A stretch of DNA of 64,000 nt. Origin: Pomphorhynchus laevis (Eukaryota > Acanthocephala > Palaeacanthocephala > Echinorhynchida > Pomphorhynchidae). Shown here piece by piece: positions 1-10,669 of this stretch. The stretch's first letter is position 1. Each line of letters begins with the position of its first letter. A model generated the notes under the pieces. It was not told the DNA's origin, searched no databases, and worked only from the letters and a program-made list of their open reading frames with translations. The DNA lies in the NCBI GenBank assembly GCA_012934845.2, contig WNNJ02001392.1, forward strand, positions 1 through 64,000. Reading direction: 5' to 3'. The position numbers and the translations under genes were made by a program.

Positions 1-394
1 GAAATATATTTAACTATAAATAATTAATGATATTTACCTAATATCATAAAAGACTATAACATAAACGAGCCATATAACGTGAAGCAGTAATTTATATAAA
101 TTTATTTTGTTAACTTAATAAATTAGTTAACAAATTACATCAATAAAATTATAAAATGGGATGATTTAGCGTTACTTAGTTTATTCGGAATTAGCAAATG
201 TTATTGCCAAACATTACTGCCAAATGATGAAATCTTCAATTGATCCGAAGGCAACTTTTAGACTAAAACAAAGTTTTATAAAAATATAAAAATATATTTG
301 AAATACGATTTTTAAAAATCGTATTCAAGCAATCTTCACAATTGCTTGAAGTGATCATGTCTCAAAAACTTATAATGTTTCATGAAATGTTAAT

Positions 395-535
395 GTTTCA
401 GATTTTAGTCTTCAACCCAAGATAGCTGCTGGTCTAAATGCATGCTAATGACGCATTTCCTCAGATGTAATTTGATTATTTAGTGTACCTTATTCTAATT
501 CAAAGCATATTGTTTATTATCCACAAAACATTTAT
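395..535 (-). mobile_element. P1 Penelope-like element 3'-end fragment, decayed
   Basis: Diverged copy of the P1 3'-end block, read on the - strand. Still visible are the hairpin with the CATTAGC loop and the distal AGAATAAG-type closing strand. The hairpin arms have changed together relative to better copies (an A-U pair has become G-C), which supports the structure. No coding sequence remains. Confidence 0.5.
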
Positions 536-759
536 TCAACGACTTTTAACAATTAAAAAGCAATTATAAAGTAATATCTTTAAATTGCTGAATCATTATC
601 TGATAGTGTCAGATATAATGTATTTATAATTAAACGGCAATTTACAATTATAAAGTAATATCTTTAAGTTGCTGACATTATCTTGAATTAAAAGCGATAA
701 TTGTAATCATAAAATGATAATTAAAAATTTATTAATAGTCAATTTATTAATAATCCAAT

Positions 760-1000
760 ATTATTACAAAGTCAATTTTATAATAATCCAATAGTGAAAT
801 ATTTGCTGAGTTTTACAGACGATGTATCGGAATAAGGATTAGAGGTCATCAGGAAGAACTGCTATGCTATAAAGTTTCGGCCACTATTCCTTATCCCAAT
901 TTAGCAGAAGTGTAAAATACATGCTTATGACGTCTTTTTTTTAATGAAATTTGTTTATCTGGTGTAAAACATTTCATTCATAAAATGTTTTCGCTTAATA
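760..1000 (-). mobile_element. P1 Penelope-like element 3'-end fragment
   Basis: The closing strand GTATCGGAATAAG starts at 824 and is followed by the conserved core of the P1 3'-end block, including CTGCTATG and the TTTCGGCC region. The distal half is degraded. It is immediately followed by the 3' tail of the better preserved copy at 1070-1955, so two P1 ends lie in tandem in the same orientation. Confidence 0.6.
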
Positions 1001-1069
1001 GTTTAATTACTTTAAGTATAATAATTATATTTGATATTATAGACTCTATTTTTATATCAAATTAATTAA

Positions 1070-1955
1070 ATCAGCTAACTGAGTCTACGTATTTAATATA
1101 ATTATAAAATAAACAAAACATAATAATGCTAAATCAAAATTTAATAATTAAATAATAAAATTCATAATTGTTTTTAGATTTTCGATAATTTAAATCAAGT
1201 TAAAATAAAAAAAAATTGAAATTTAAAATAAACGTCATTTTTATGAATTGACTAATAAATAACAGACGTTGTATCAGAATAAGAATTAGAGGTCATCAGG
1301 AGGAACTGCTATGCTATCAGGTTTCGGCCCCTAACTCCTCTACCCAACATAGCAGCGGGGCCAAATACATGCTAATGATGTATTTCCTCTGATAAAACTA
1401 TCTAGTATCTTATTCTAATACAAAGTATATTTATTATCCATCCATATAAATTTGCCACTTTAGAGTTTAAATTTATTCTTTATATTATTGTGTTGATTTA
1501 TATATTTTACTATTTTCTGCTTGATGTTATTTTTATAGTAACCTAGTTTAAAATATGTATCTATTAAATTATTTAAATGATTTTGAAGAAAGCCAATATC
1601 ATTACATATTGTTGCAATTCTTAAAATTTCATTATTTAATGTATTATATTTTATATTATATTGGTATGCATGAATGCTCATGCAAAAATATGTTTCTTGT
1701 AAATTTAAATATGTCATTTTTACGATATAAATTAATAGTAGTTTCAGTTAATGTTAATTTAATGTTCATATCTAGATATACACCTTCTTTATCATTAATA
1801 TTGGTTTTATTAACAACAAGGCAACGTAGATAAATTTGTCAACACATTGAATAAAAATTATTAGAATTAAATACACATATATCATCAAAATATAGAAAAA
1901 TGTTTCATATTTTTATATAATTTGCAAATAGTTTTTAAATAGTTATGATTAATTT
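1070..1955 (-). mobile_element. P1 Penelope-like element, 5'-truncated copy
   Basis: Contains, in - strand order, the C-terminal part of the P1 reverse transcriptase (about 1460-1900; motif LNNLIDTYFKLGYYKNN), the stop codon, the structured 3' block (1271-1421) and an AT-rich 3' tail ending at the family terminus (AGCTAACTGAGTCTACG on the + strand near 1073-1090). The catalytic RT motifs are missing. It lies in the intron just upstream of the 42-nt MIOS exon. Confidence 0.7.
1271..1421 (-). ncRNA. Structured RNA block at P1 3' end (best conserved copy)
   Basis: On the + strand GTATCAGAATAAG (1271-1283) pairs with CTTATTCTAATAC (1409-1421) to close the block. 1295-1305 pairs with 1384-1393 with one bulge. 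AAATACAT (1363-1370) and ATGTATTT (1378-1385) form a 7-nt-loop hairpin. CTGCTATG (1306-1313) pairs with CATAGCAG (1348-1355), while GGCCCC (1326-1331) pairs with GGGGCC (1357-1362). The last two stems interleave, so they form a pseudoknot. The sense RNA is the - strand. Function is inferred: an RT-recognition structure or a ribozyme are both possible. I could not fit a canonical hammerhead. Confidence 0.55.
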
Positions 1956-1958
1956 TAG

Positions 1959-2000
1959 CTATCGTGATTTTTTGGATCAGCTAGGATGTTGGTTTGAAAG
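1959..2000 (+). CDS. MIOS: MIOS exon (42 nt; first exon visible in the window)
   Basis: A 42-nt exon between an acceptor (ttttag) and a GTATAT donor. It encodes YRDFLDQLGCWFER across the splice, matching the YRNLLDAWRFWHKR segment of animal MIOS just before the zinc-binding region. MIOS is a WD40/RING-type subunit of GATOR2, the lysosomal complex that relieves GATOR1 inhibition of mTORC1 when amino acids are present. The reading phase joins exactly to the next exon across a 43-nt intron. The WD40 propeller exons must lie to the left of the window; I found none in 1-1958, which is filled with P1 fragments. Confidence 0.8.
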
Positions 2001-2043
2001 GTATATATTTCTTTAATGTTTTTAATAAATATTTTTATTTCAG

Positions 2044-2197
2044 AACAGAATTCGATGCTTATCATTCATCACTTAAGGGCACTACAGTTACTGAGGATAT
2101 GGTTAGTTTAGTTTGCTTTTACTGTGCAAAACCATTTTCCCAGTCTGCTCGTGCTGACAAATCTGTTGATTCATCTGAAACAAGATATTCAAATAAG
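2044..2197 (+). CDS. MIOS: MIOS exon: start of C-terminal zinc-binding domain
   Basis: Acceptor tttcag, donor AAG|GTATCT. It encodes (R)TEFDAYHSSLK, then VCFYCAKPFSQS, which aligns with RAEFDIHRSKL and SCNFCGKSISYS of vertebrate MIOS. The CxxC at 2114-2125 is the first zinc-ligand pair of the C-terminal domain. The exon ends in phase 0 at SETRYSNK. The next exon follows after a 1547-nt intron (2198-3744) in which I see only AT-rich sequence and no other convincing exon. Identity is inferred from conserved residues and order across five exons. Confidence 0.88.
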
Positions 2198-3744
2198 GTA
2201 TCTAAAATTTTTGGAATCTATTAAAAAGGACTGATTTTATATTAAGAAACTTTCTTATCTTTATGTTAAGACGAATGATTCGCTAAGACGGAATGATTAC
2301 TTATTTTTTATGTTAGACTGTTAGGAAATTGAAAATTTTTTAAGCAAGCATTTCTTTCAACAATAAATTTAGAAGTCATTTGTGTAACAAAATAAGAAAA
2401 TGATTTTATCACATTCCCAAAATTGCTCTTTTAAATAATTTTGCTTTAAAAAATTGGTGCTTTTTAATTTATAAGTCTTTTGTAAATTTCTTTTGTTAAA
2501 AAGTTTGTTATGTCTATTCTCACTAAAATACTAAACAGGAGTGATTTCGTTAACAAATTTTAAATCCTTAATTTAAATTACGAACCATATGTGGTATTTC
2601 ACTTGATATGAAGTCTTTGTATATATCTAGTAAATTATGCTGTTTACTTCACGTTATTAAACTTTGCAAAACACAATGCACGATGTTATTTCAGTTACCG
2701 TGTAAGCAGCATTATATTTAGCTTTGCATTATTTTGACTTATTGTAATTTATTACATTTTGCGATAAGAAATTGAATTTTAAAATTGTATATTTAAGATA
2801 AATTATATTTCGAATTGATAGATTTTAGCTTATTTATAATTTTTTTATAGCTTATTAATAATTAATTTTTATATTTAAAGCAAATATAATAGCGACTGAT
2901 CATTTAAATAAAATGATTATTTGCCAAAATGTTTAATTTAGTTTGGTAAACAAAATATATTTTTTAATTTTAGAATCAACTCAAATGTTAGTTTAAAAAT
3001 TAACGTTTGATCCGTTTTTAATGATTTTTTTAAAATGATTAATTTTAGGTTTCTTAAATTTTTAATTTTTCACTAATTTGTTAAACAACCCTAATCTCAG
3101 TTTAAAAATAAAGGTTTTTACATTTGTTAGTGTGTTGAATGTTCACTTTCTAATGTTTAATATGGCGATTTAATATTTTTTCATTAATTTGAGAAACAAC
3201 TAAAATCCGAGTTTTAAATAAACGTTTGACAATTTTTTTAAACTGCGATTTGTTAAACCACCGTTTAAAACGAGATTGAAGAATAAGTCTCGACCTCGTT
3301 ATTGGTTACACGACGCAACTGTTGTATTCACGAATGACGCAACATTCATATAGCAGTGGGATTAAGAAGCATATAGAAAATTAACATAACATTAAGGTAT
3401 CTAAAAAGAAAATAATTGATAATACAAAGGCTTTAATGAAAGAACTTAATGTTGTGAATTTACGAATTCTAGAAGCGATATTCATCAAAGAGATGAATCC
3501 TACTATCAATCGCAAAGATGAAGGATTCGTAAAGACAAAAAAATTAAATACTACTAAATTAGATAACTTTCAATTTAATGTAATTTGTATTTTTTATTTT
3601 ACAGATGTCTGGAGATGATCTATGCCAAGATCGAAATATCACAAGAAACTTTTGCGCTTTTTATTATGTTGCCAAATGGTACTCTAATGTTTTGAATAAA
3701 AATGTTTATTAGTATTATTACTAAATGTATTCTGTAACATTTAG

Positions 3745-3856
3745 TTGACGTATTGCAATAATTGTAAAAAAAGTTTACCTTTATGTGCGTTATGTGCTCA
3801 ACCAATGGGATCGAAAGCTACAATTTACGCAAGTACCGATAAATCTGGAAAATCAA
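3745..3856 (+). CDS. MIOS: MIOS exon: second and third CxxC pairs
   Basis: Begins after an acceptor (catttag) and ends at a GTGAGT donor. It encodes LTYCNNCKKSLPLCALC, equivalent to VTSCPGCRKPLPRCALC of vertebrate MIOS, then QPMGSKATIY and a serine/lysine-rich linker. Two CxxC pairs supply further zinc ligands. Length is 112 nt, leaving one base that is completed by the next exon. The spliced frame from the previous exon is phase 0 and consistent. Confidence 0.92.
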
Positions 3857-4039
3857 GTGAGTTTAAAACTTCCACATGTAAAGACTTTACAATTAATTAT
3901 TGACTAAATAATATAACGAATATAATTATATGTTCAATTATAATAATATGTTTAAAATTCGTATATATTTTGGTCGTAGCGTGATACCTACTGGAAGTAG
4001 CTTATAAAATATATCATACAAACTTTGAACTGTCAATTC

Positions 4040-4790
4040 AAAGTTGCAAGTAAAAATGGACCCGTCACGTAGAACAAACGGAGTTTGTCCTATATGTCAT
4101 CTAACTTTTCGTTTAACAGTTTCTAGACTGCTATTTATTAACACGCCAAATAACGGAACTGTACCGGGTCATGTGCCTCACCTCTTGGATTTCGTCACCT
4201 CGAAATGCAAGTTACGGACAGTTATTCTGATTTCAACGATATATCTTCAGTTAATGTCACATTTAACGATATGATATCACCAGTTTTAAGTCCCGCTGTC
4301 CTGTCATATGATGAATTCCCCGTGGAACACGAAACACAATAGCAACCACACTTGCCTCTGTACTTCACGCAATCAACACGGATTTTAAAAACGAGTCGAA
4401 TTGGGCCGCCCTGTTCTATTTTGCCAAATCGTGTCTGAATGTCACCACACGATGGTCGAACTGTGACTACGGATCCAGCCTGACCATAAAAATAAAAAAG
4501 GCATATTTGTCATTTGATGCATATTCTCTATCGCTGCCCGCTGAAACACAGCTACGGCAAAAATACGAAAGTCGCAAGTCGACGGATAATTCCATCACAA
4601 AATCCGCAGAAAATTACGCTCGCATCAATCTAAAGTCGATTAACGGATTTTTGTTAAAAAGGAAAATCTTGAATTGTCTGAACAGAGATTCGTTAATTCA
4701 AAACAACTTGACATTTTCATATGAATCATTAAATCGAAAGTGTCCGACTACTTTATGTAGTCGAGTACAACTGTAGCTGCGAGTACGACT
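4040..4790 (+). mobile_element. RT-bearing element, possible N-terminal fragment
   Basis: A block of more balanced base composition inside the MIOS intron, with two short open stretches. The first has a CPICHLTF zinc-finger-like start. The second follows a FAKSCLNV-like segment resembling the region upstream of the RT in the RT-bearing elements seen at 13560-15990 and 48560-50345. The match is by eye and weak. It is broken and carries no RT motif. Confidence 0.3.
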
Positions 4791-4799
4791 TCTATCTCT

Positions 4800-5770
4800 G
4801 TAGGATGTTATGAAATCTTAATTCGTTAAATGATCACAGATTTTTTGAAGTTAAGAAAACCTCCCGTACTGATCAGAGCTTCGAAGCTTTTTCTTTATTA
4901 ATTTTTGTTACCAATTGAGGAATTTTCCAGATTTTAACAGATGATAATATGACTTCAGTCGTCAGACCATGGTTGTTTTGTTGATTTGTTTACCTTTGTA
5001 TAATTACCTAGTTTACCGCACTTATTGCATGTAATTTCTTTTGATAAACATGCCATATGGCGTGTCTTAGTCTACCGCAAAAGTAGTATGACATGTGATC
5101 ATTCGATTTTGAGTTAATTATATTCATACTTTCCTTGTGTTTAACATATGTCTGTATGTGTGGAAAAATTATTGTTCTTTCCATGAGTCATTGCACATTT
5201 TTGAATAATTTCCGATCTCAGATCCACTAGGATGATATAGTGTTATGTTTTTGAGCCGTTGTTAACGATTTGAAAATTGATACTGCTATGTCTAAATCAA
5301 GTTGATCGAATTCGAGTAATCTTTGTCTGATTATGTGTAATCCAAGGCCTTGTATGAATGAGTTTCTAATGAAATCTTTCTTCACTTCTTCACTGATAAC
5401 TGCTTGAAATTTAAACCTCTTGATAGTAAATGTAAGAAATGTATAATAATATCTATATCTTCATTTGGAGATTGACCCATTGTGGACAGCAGACGTCTTC
5501 TAAGAATTTTGTTTGACTCTCTAATGTATAGTTTGTTAGGCGTTTCGATTGCGAAGTCCTAAGTTGCACAGTATTCGACCAACTCATAAAAGTTGCTACT
5601 GACGTGCATCATCAATCATTCCAACTTATCTGATGTCGTTAGAAAGTAATCAAAGTTACGTTTCCAAAGTTTAAACTTTTTTAACTATCAGGATATTCTG
5701 GTATCTTTCAACACGTTTTCGATGTGAGTTTGCCTAAATTCTAATGATTAATTAGATTAATTAGTGATTA
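4800..5770 (-). mobile_element. LTR retroelement (Ty3/Gypsy-type) gag relic
   Basis: Broken fossil of a gag region on the - strand: a capsid-like segment followed by a zinc-knuckle relic near 4990-5030. No terminal repeats or pol sequence are attached. It looks old and is broken many times. It lies within the 3857-6185 intron of MIOS. Confidence 0.45.
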
Positions 5771-6030
5771 ATTAGTGATTAATCGATCGTATCATGATTT
5801 GCAGTTTCCATAATTTCGTTCGTGCAACTTACCGTTGCACGAACGAAACCGTTAAGCTTACCAACTTTATAACTTAACAACTTACCTTACTTATTTGCTG
5901 TGATTTTAGTGTTGAATAAATTGTGATAGTATAAATTGTGATAATAGACTAAGTCAATGAGATTTTATTCATCAAATATACAATAGAAATAAAGTTATAA
6001 TATTAGATAACATGAATGATAACATATCAA

Positions 6031-6140
6031 TGATGTTAGTTTAAAGATAATGACACGATAATGATGATGTTAGTATACAGATAATGACACGATAATGATG
6101 ATGTTAGTATAAAGATAATGACACGATAATGATGCTAGTA
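6031..6140 (+). repeat. 34-bp tandem repeat, about 3.3 copies
   Basis: TGATGTTAG starts recur at 6031, 6065 and 6099, with a variant at 6130. The shared core is GATAATGACACGATAA. It is a short minisatellite 45 bp upstream of a MIOS exon. No function is evident. Confidence 0.8.
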
Positions 6141-6185
6141 ATAATATTTATCGAATTTATCACATTTAAGTATGTATTTCTTTAG

Positions 6186-6261
6186 ATATTGATTCATGGT
6201 TCAGCTGGTGTCTGTCATGTAAGCACGGTGGTCATGTTGTTCATATAAATGAATGGTTTGA
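6186..6261 (+). CDS. MIOS: MIOS exon: WCxxC-HGGH zinc-ligand segment
   Basis: Acceptor tttag, donor GA|GTAAGT. With one base from the previous exon it encodes NIDSWFSWCLSCKHGGHVV and HINEWFE, which align with FNNWFTWCHNCRHGGHAGH and MLSWFRD of vertebrate MIOS. The CxxC and the HxxH-type histidines are conserved ligands of the RING-like fold. It ends with two bases of a codon that the last exon completes 4.3 kb downstream. The intervening intron (6262-10602) is filled with PLE fragments. Confidence 0.93.
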
Positions 6262-6409
6262 GTAAGTTTTCTTTAGCGGTCTAATGTATAAATATTTAAA
6301 TTAACAGTTTTATAATTAACAGCTTTATATTTTATAATTCAATCTTAACTGATTGAATTATAAACGTTTAGAAACAATTATTACAAGTCACTGTTCTATA
6401 ATGGATAAA

Positions 6410-7913
6410 AGGGTATAAAGGTTGAATTAGATAATAAAACTATACCTATATTATATTGGAATCCAAAATTACATAAAAATCTAATAAAACCTAGGTTCAT
6501 ATGTAGTGCGTTTAAATGTACATTAAAACCACTTTCTGTCTATATGAATAAAATACTTAAAGTAATTAAAGCACACTTTAAAAAATATTGCAAGGTAATC
6601 GAAATTAATACTGGTATAAAACACTATTTCAGTATTAATTCTACAAAAGAATTTTTAGAACAGACAAAAGGAATAAATTTTCAAAATATAAATACATACG
6701 ATTTTAGTACGCTTTATACAAATCTAGATTTAGTAGATATTAAAGAAGCGTTAGTAAAATTAATTAATCTTATATTCGGAAAAAATATACATATATATGT
6801 TATAATAATTATAACGCCTATCTAACAAAAATTAAACCATCAAATAAATATAAATATATGGATATAATTGAATTAATAGAATCCTTAAATATTTTGATAA
6901 ATCTAAATTATTTAAAAGTAGGGACATATATATTTAGACAAGTAAAAGGTGTTCCAATGGGTGGTAATAGTAGCCCAATTATAGCTGACTTGTTATTAAG
7001 CTTTATAGAATATGAATTTGTTCATAACTGTGTAAAAACTAAATCTAAACAATATAAATATATGAAATATATGTTTCGATACATTGATGATATATGTGTA
7101 TTTAATTCTAATAATTTTTATTCAATTAGTGAACAAATTTATCCATAAAGACTTATTCTTAACAAAACCAATATTAATGAAAAAAGGTGTATATCTAGAT
7201 ATGAACAATGAACATTAAATTAACATTAACTAAAACTAATATGAATTTATATCGTAAAGATGACATATTTAAATTTACAAGAAACATATTTTTGCATGAG
7301 CATTCATGCATACCATATAATATAAATATAATACATTAAATAATGAAATTTTAAGAATTGCAACAATATGTAATGATATTGGCTTTCTTCAAAATCATTT
7401 AAATAATTTAATAGATACATATTTTAAACTAGGTTACTATAAAAATAGCATCAAGCAGAAAATAGTAAAATATACAAATCAACGCAATAATATAAAGAAT
7501 AAATTAAAACTCTTAAGTGCCAAATTTTTATGGATGGATAATAAATAATATACTTTGTATTAGAATAAGATACTAGATAGTTTTATCAGAAGAAATATAT
7601 CATTAGCATGTATTTGGCCACGCTGCTATGTTGGGTAGAAGAGTTAGGGGCCGAAACCTGATACCATAGCAGCTCCTCCTGATGACCTCAAATTCTTATT
7701 CTGATACAACGTCTGTTATTTATTAGTCAATTCATAAAAATGACGTTTATTTTAAATTTCATTTTTTTTAACTTGATTTAAATTATAGAAAATCTAAAAA
7801 CAATTATTAATTTTATTATTTAATTATTAAATTTTGATTTAGCATTATTATGTTTTGTTTAGTTTTTTATTATATTAATTACTTAGACTCAGTTAGCTGA
7901 TTTAATTATATCA
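6410..7913 (+). mobile_element. P1 Penelope-like element with near-complete RT region
   Basis: The longest P1 copy. Reading forward it shows LYWNPKLHKN and a KPRF-like motif (6450-6500), DFSTLYTNL (motif A, near 6705), GVPMGGNSSPI (motif B, near 6950), RYIDDI (motif C, near 7080), then the C-terminal region, a stop, the structured 3' block (7557-7707) and the tail ending at 7913. These are PLE-type RT motifs. The frame is broken in several places (for example near 6822 and 7147). No GIY-YIG endonuclease follows the RT. It sits in sense orientation in a MIOS intron. Confidence 0.72.
7557..7707 (+). ncRNA. Structured RNA block of P1 (copy in MIOS intron)
   Basis: Same fold as at 1271-1421: closing helix GTATTAGAATAAG with CTTATTCTGATAC (13 pairs, one G-U), a hairpin with CATTAGC loop, CTGCTATG with CATAGCAG, and GGCCAC with GGGGCC (one mismatch). 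The RT stop codon lies just upstream. Confidence 0.55.
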
Positions 7914-8329
7914 AAGTTAGACGTTGTCACGCGTTCATCGGCTGTTGAAGTAGCTTTCATCTATCAACGAGCAGTCAAATAATTGCACTAATTATAATTA
8001 ATTACAATATTGTAATTGCATTAATAAAGAAGTCAATTTTTTTAATAACAATCGTTGTCAATTTTAAATAATTGTGGTAATCAAAATAAAGTTAGATTTG
8101 AAATAAATGTCCAGCTGTGAATTAAATGTCTTATTGATAACGAAAAAATATGAGCGTTGGCATTGTTGATCCGCTAACATCCATGAAAATATAAAATTGA
8201 AAATGCGTTGTGTACTTTAACGTAATCAAAACATTTGGAAAAATTATTAATTTAAATTATGCTAAAATTACATTCGTGTGCCATCTAATTCTATGCTTAG
8301 GTATAATAAATAATCCACACGAGAACAAT

Positions 8330-8740
8330 TATTTTATATACACTTTTAAAAGGTTTCGGTCCGCATATACTCAATTATTAAACGCCTATAGTTATTTGGT
8401 TCTTTTACAAGTATTCTGACATCGTCGAACTCAATGTGGTGTCTTTTATTGAGGGAATGATTCAAAATAACAGATGACATGTTTCCTTTCCTTAGAGCAT
8501 TACGATGCTCCTTTATTTTAAAGTGTAACGGTCGTTTAGTATTTCCCACCTAGATTGCATCTCATTCTTTACATTTTATCTGATATACTAATTATTGTCA
8601 ACTAATGTATTGTCAACTAATGTTTGCTAAACTATAGATTTTCGTTTGAACACGGATGCTAAACACCTACTATGTGGACAATAGACTGTTGTACGAGATA
8701 ACATAAGTCGTTTTAGACAACCTTCAAAGCGATTCAGGCT
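8330..8740 (-). mobile_element. Penelope-like element fragment (P2 type), GIY-YIG domain
   Basis: On the - strand the stretch 8549-8346 encodes VGNTKRPLHFKIKEHRNAL, the YIG...R...EH part of a GIY-YIG endonuclease as found C-terminal to PLE reverse transcriptases. It continues with NHSLNKRHHIEFDDVRIL. Upstream, a basic Cys/His-bearing linker remnant reaches about 8740. The RT part is absent. Confidence 0.65.
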
Positions 8741-9309
8741 TAGATCAGCGACGAAAACGACCGCAAAAATATTTTAATACGATCGCAAAAATATTTCGAT
8801 TAACCTGGACGATGGCACATTTAGGGAAGACACGATTTTTAAGTTTAGACATAATAATCGATCTTTCAGTCATCCCTTTATATTTCTCTTAGCAAATTTA
8901 CAAAGACCTTAGTAATAACGAATGAGAGTTAACTCTTACAAGGGAAAGTTTTTATTTAATAAACGACTATGTGAAGTTAACGAAGAAGAATTTTATTAAA
9001 ACTAATTAAATAAATCAGATCAGCTAAGAGAGTCAACGTATTTTATATTTTTTATAAGTTAAACATAATGCTAAATAAAAATTAAAACATTTAATAATAA
9101 ATAATTAAAAAATATAAACAAGATAACTGATGCTGATTCATTCTTTTTAAATTTGGAATTTATTCTTTTTAAATTTTTATGATATATATTGCCAAAGCTT
9201 TCGACGCATAACGGCTTCGACAGTGGATTGTCTGAAACATGGAACGCATATTAACATCGTCACAAAAACATTAACAATCAATTAATAAATAATTAATAGC
9301 ATATTTAAT

Positions 9310-10112
9310 ATTTATCATTGCATCGAATCAAGCCAGCCCACCGCATTGTCTTTATTGTTGAGGCTCTTGTCGCTATCTGCAACCGATATTAAGATTGCCT
9401 CTATTAGTTTTCGAAATACAACGTTATCTGCTCGGTAGAGTACCTTTGCGCTACACTTTGGTTGCTCATTTGGATGTTGTTGTGAATAATGTACGGCCCA
9501 TGGATTACTGGCGTAAGAAGGCGCTGAAAGGTTTCGTGCTGCTCTTAAATGTTCCTTGAGTTGTTCAGAAACCGGACGTTGTGTTTCTCCTATGTAGTAA
9601 ACCTTCTTGTCATTTTCACTTATCACAAAACATTTCATAAACTACATTACGTTAGTAGCACAATGAAACATTATGTTGTTTGCTTTTGTGTTCAAAGATC
9701 GACAGGCACTCGTGCACGGTGATAGCTCCTCATAAAAGCGACTGCGAATTAGTCTCTTTCCTAAGTTTTTAGAATTCCCATTAAGTATGCGGACATCAAG
9801 ATTGCATCATCTCGCTAACCGATTAACCTTGCTTGTGAAATTGTCGCTTATAAAAATGATCTTAAGGATACCTGAGCTTCGCAATGGTAGCTGTGTCCTG
9901 TTTGGTCCTTTTTTCAAATTTATAAAATCACTGTCCGTGTAGACTCGTTCCTTAAAGATTAAGTCGATCTTCCTCCACTTATCTTCGACTTCTGACGGCT
10001 TATGGCTTCTGCCAAAGTCGTAACACGGCAAAAGCTTTGGCAAAATATTGCAGATAGCAACAAGAGCATCGACAATAAAGACGAGGAGGTGGGCTGGCTT
10101 GATTCGATGCAA
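9310..10112 (-). mobile_element. Penelope-like element P2 fragment: linker and GIY-YIG domain
   Basis: On the - strand, 10112-9807 encodes a segment ending IIFISDNFTSKVNRLAR, like the FVSD...R conserved stretch between RT and endonuclease in PLEs. 9638-9315 encodes CFVISENDKKVYYIGETQR, a GIY-YIG nuclease with its YIGE..R signature. Frameshifts separate the parts. A second copy of the linker lies inverted at 10195-10465. Confidence 0.7.
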
Positions 10113-10194
10113 TGATAAATATTAATTATGCTATTAATTGATTGTTAATTTTTGTGTGACGATGTTAATATGTAATTTATGTTTTAAGATGAGC

Positions 10195-10465
10195 AACTAA
10201 CGAAGCTGTAACGCGGCGAAAGTTTTTGCAAAATATCCGAAGATAAGTGCAGGAATATCGACTTGATGTTTAAGGAAAGAGTCTACGCGGACAGTGATCT
10301 CATAAATATAAAAAAGAAAAGCCCTAACAGAACACATCTACCATTGCGAAGCTCAGCTATTATTAAGATCCCTTTTATAAGCGACGCTTTCACAAGCAAG
10401 GTGAATCGGTTAGCGAGACAATGCAATCTTGATATCCGCATATGTAAATTGAATAAACGTTCTCT
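10195..10465 (+). mobile_element. Penelope-like element P2 fragment, inverted relative to 9310-10112
   Basis: Encodes FKERVYADSDLINIKK and FISDAFTSKVNRLARQC on the + strand, clearly homologous to FKERVYTDSDFINLKK and its partner on the - strand at 9807-10000. The two P2 pieces are therefore arranged head to head. It ends at an AT-rich junction near 10465 and lies about 140 bp before the last MIOS exon. Confidence 0.7.
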
Positions 10466-10602
10466 AAATGTTTATTTTATATTTTTTAAATGTCATGTGC
10501 TACATAACGATTTATAGATAAATAATAATTCAAATAATTATTTTAACATAACATTTTAAACTTAATTCTAAAACTTCAGTTTAGATATTCTTTTGAGTTT
10601 AG

Positions 10603-10669
10603 CAAGCATAAAGAATGTCCGGTATTGGGATGTAGATGCAATTGCAAAGAATTAGACCGAAACGTTTAA
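10603..10669 (+). CDS. MIOS: MIOS terminal exon and stop codon
   Basis: Acceptor gagtttag, stop TAA at 10667-10669. Joined to the previous exon it reads (D)KHKECPVLGCRCNCKELD followed by RNV, matching RDHAECPVSACTCKCMQLD near the end of vertebrate MIOS. The C-x4-C-x-C-x-C cluster supplies the final zinc ligands, so this 67-nt exon is needed for the domain. The splice phase (2 + 1) is exact. AATAAA hexamers at 10863 and 10902 are possible polyadenylation signals, but such hexamers are common in AT-rich DNA. Confidence 0.93.

Noticed and set aside
1-394. Upstream MIOS exons at the window start
   Set aside because: No open stretch with splice signals and MIOS-like residues was seen in this AT-rich DNA.
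1271-1421. Canonical hammerhead ribozyme in the P1 3' end (CTGATGA and CGAAAC both present)
   Set aside because: GAAA precedes CTGATGA with only about 22 nt between, too short for two hairpins. The helix that could act as stem II has two unpaired bases on one side.
3605-3678. Possible extra MIOS exon (MSGDDLCQDRNITRNFCAF) after a tacag acceptor
   Set aside because: Its length would break the phase into the next MIOS exon, and the exon at 2044-2197 joins directly to 3745 with a match to the vertebrate SK-VTSCPGC junction.
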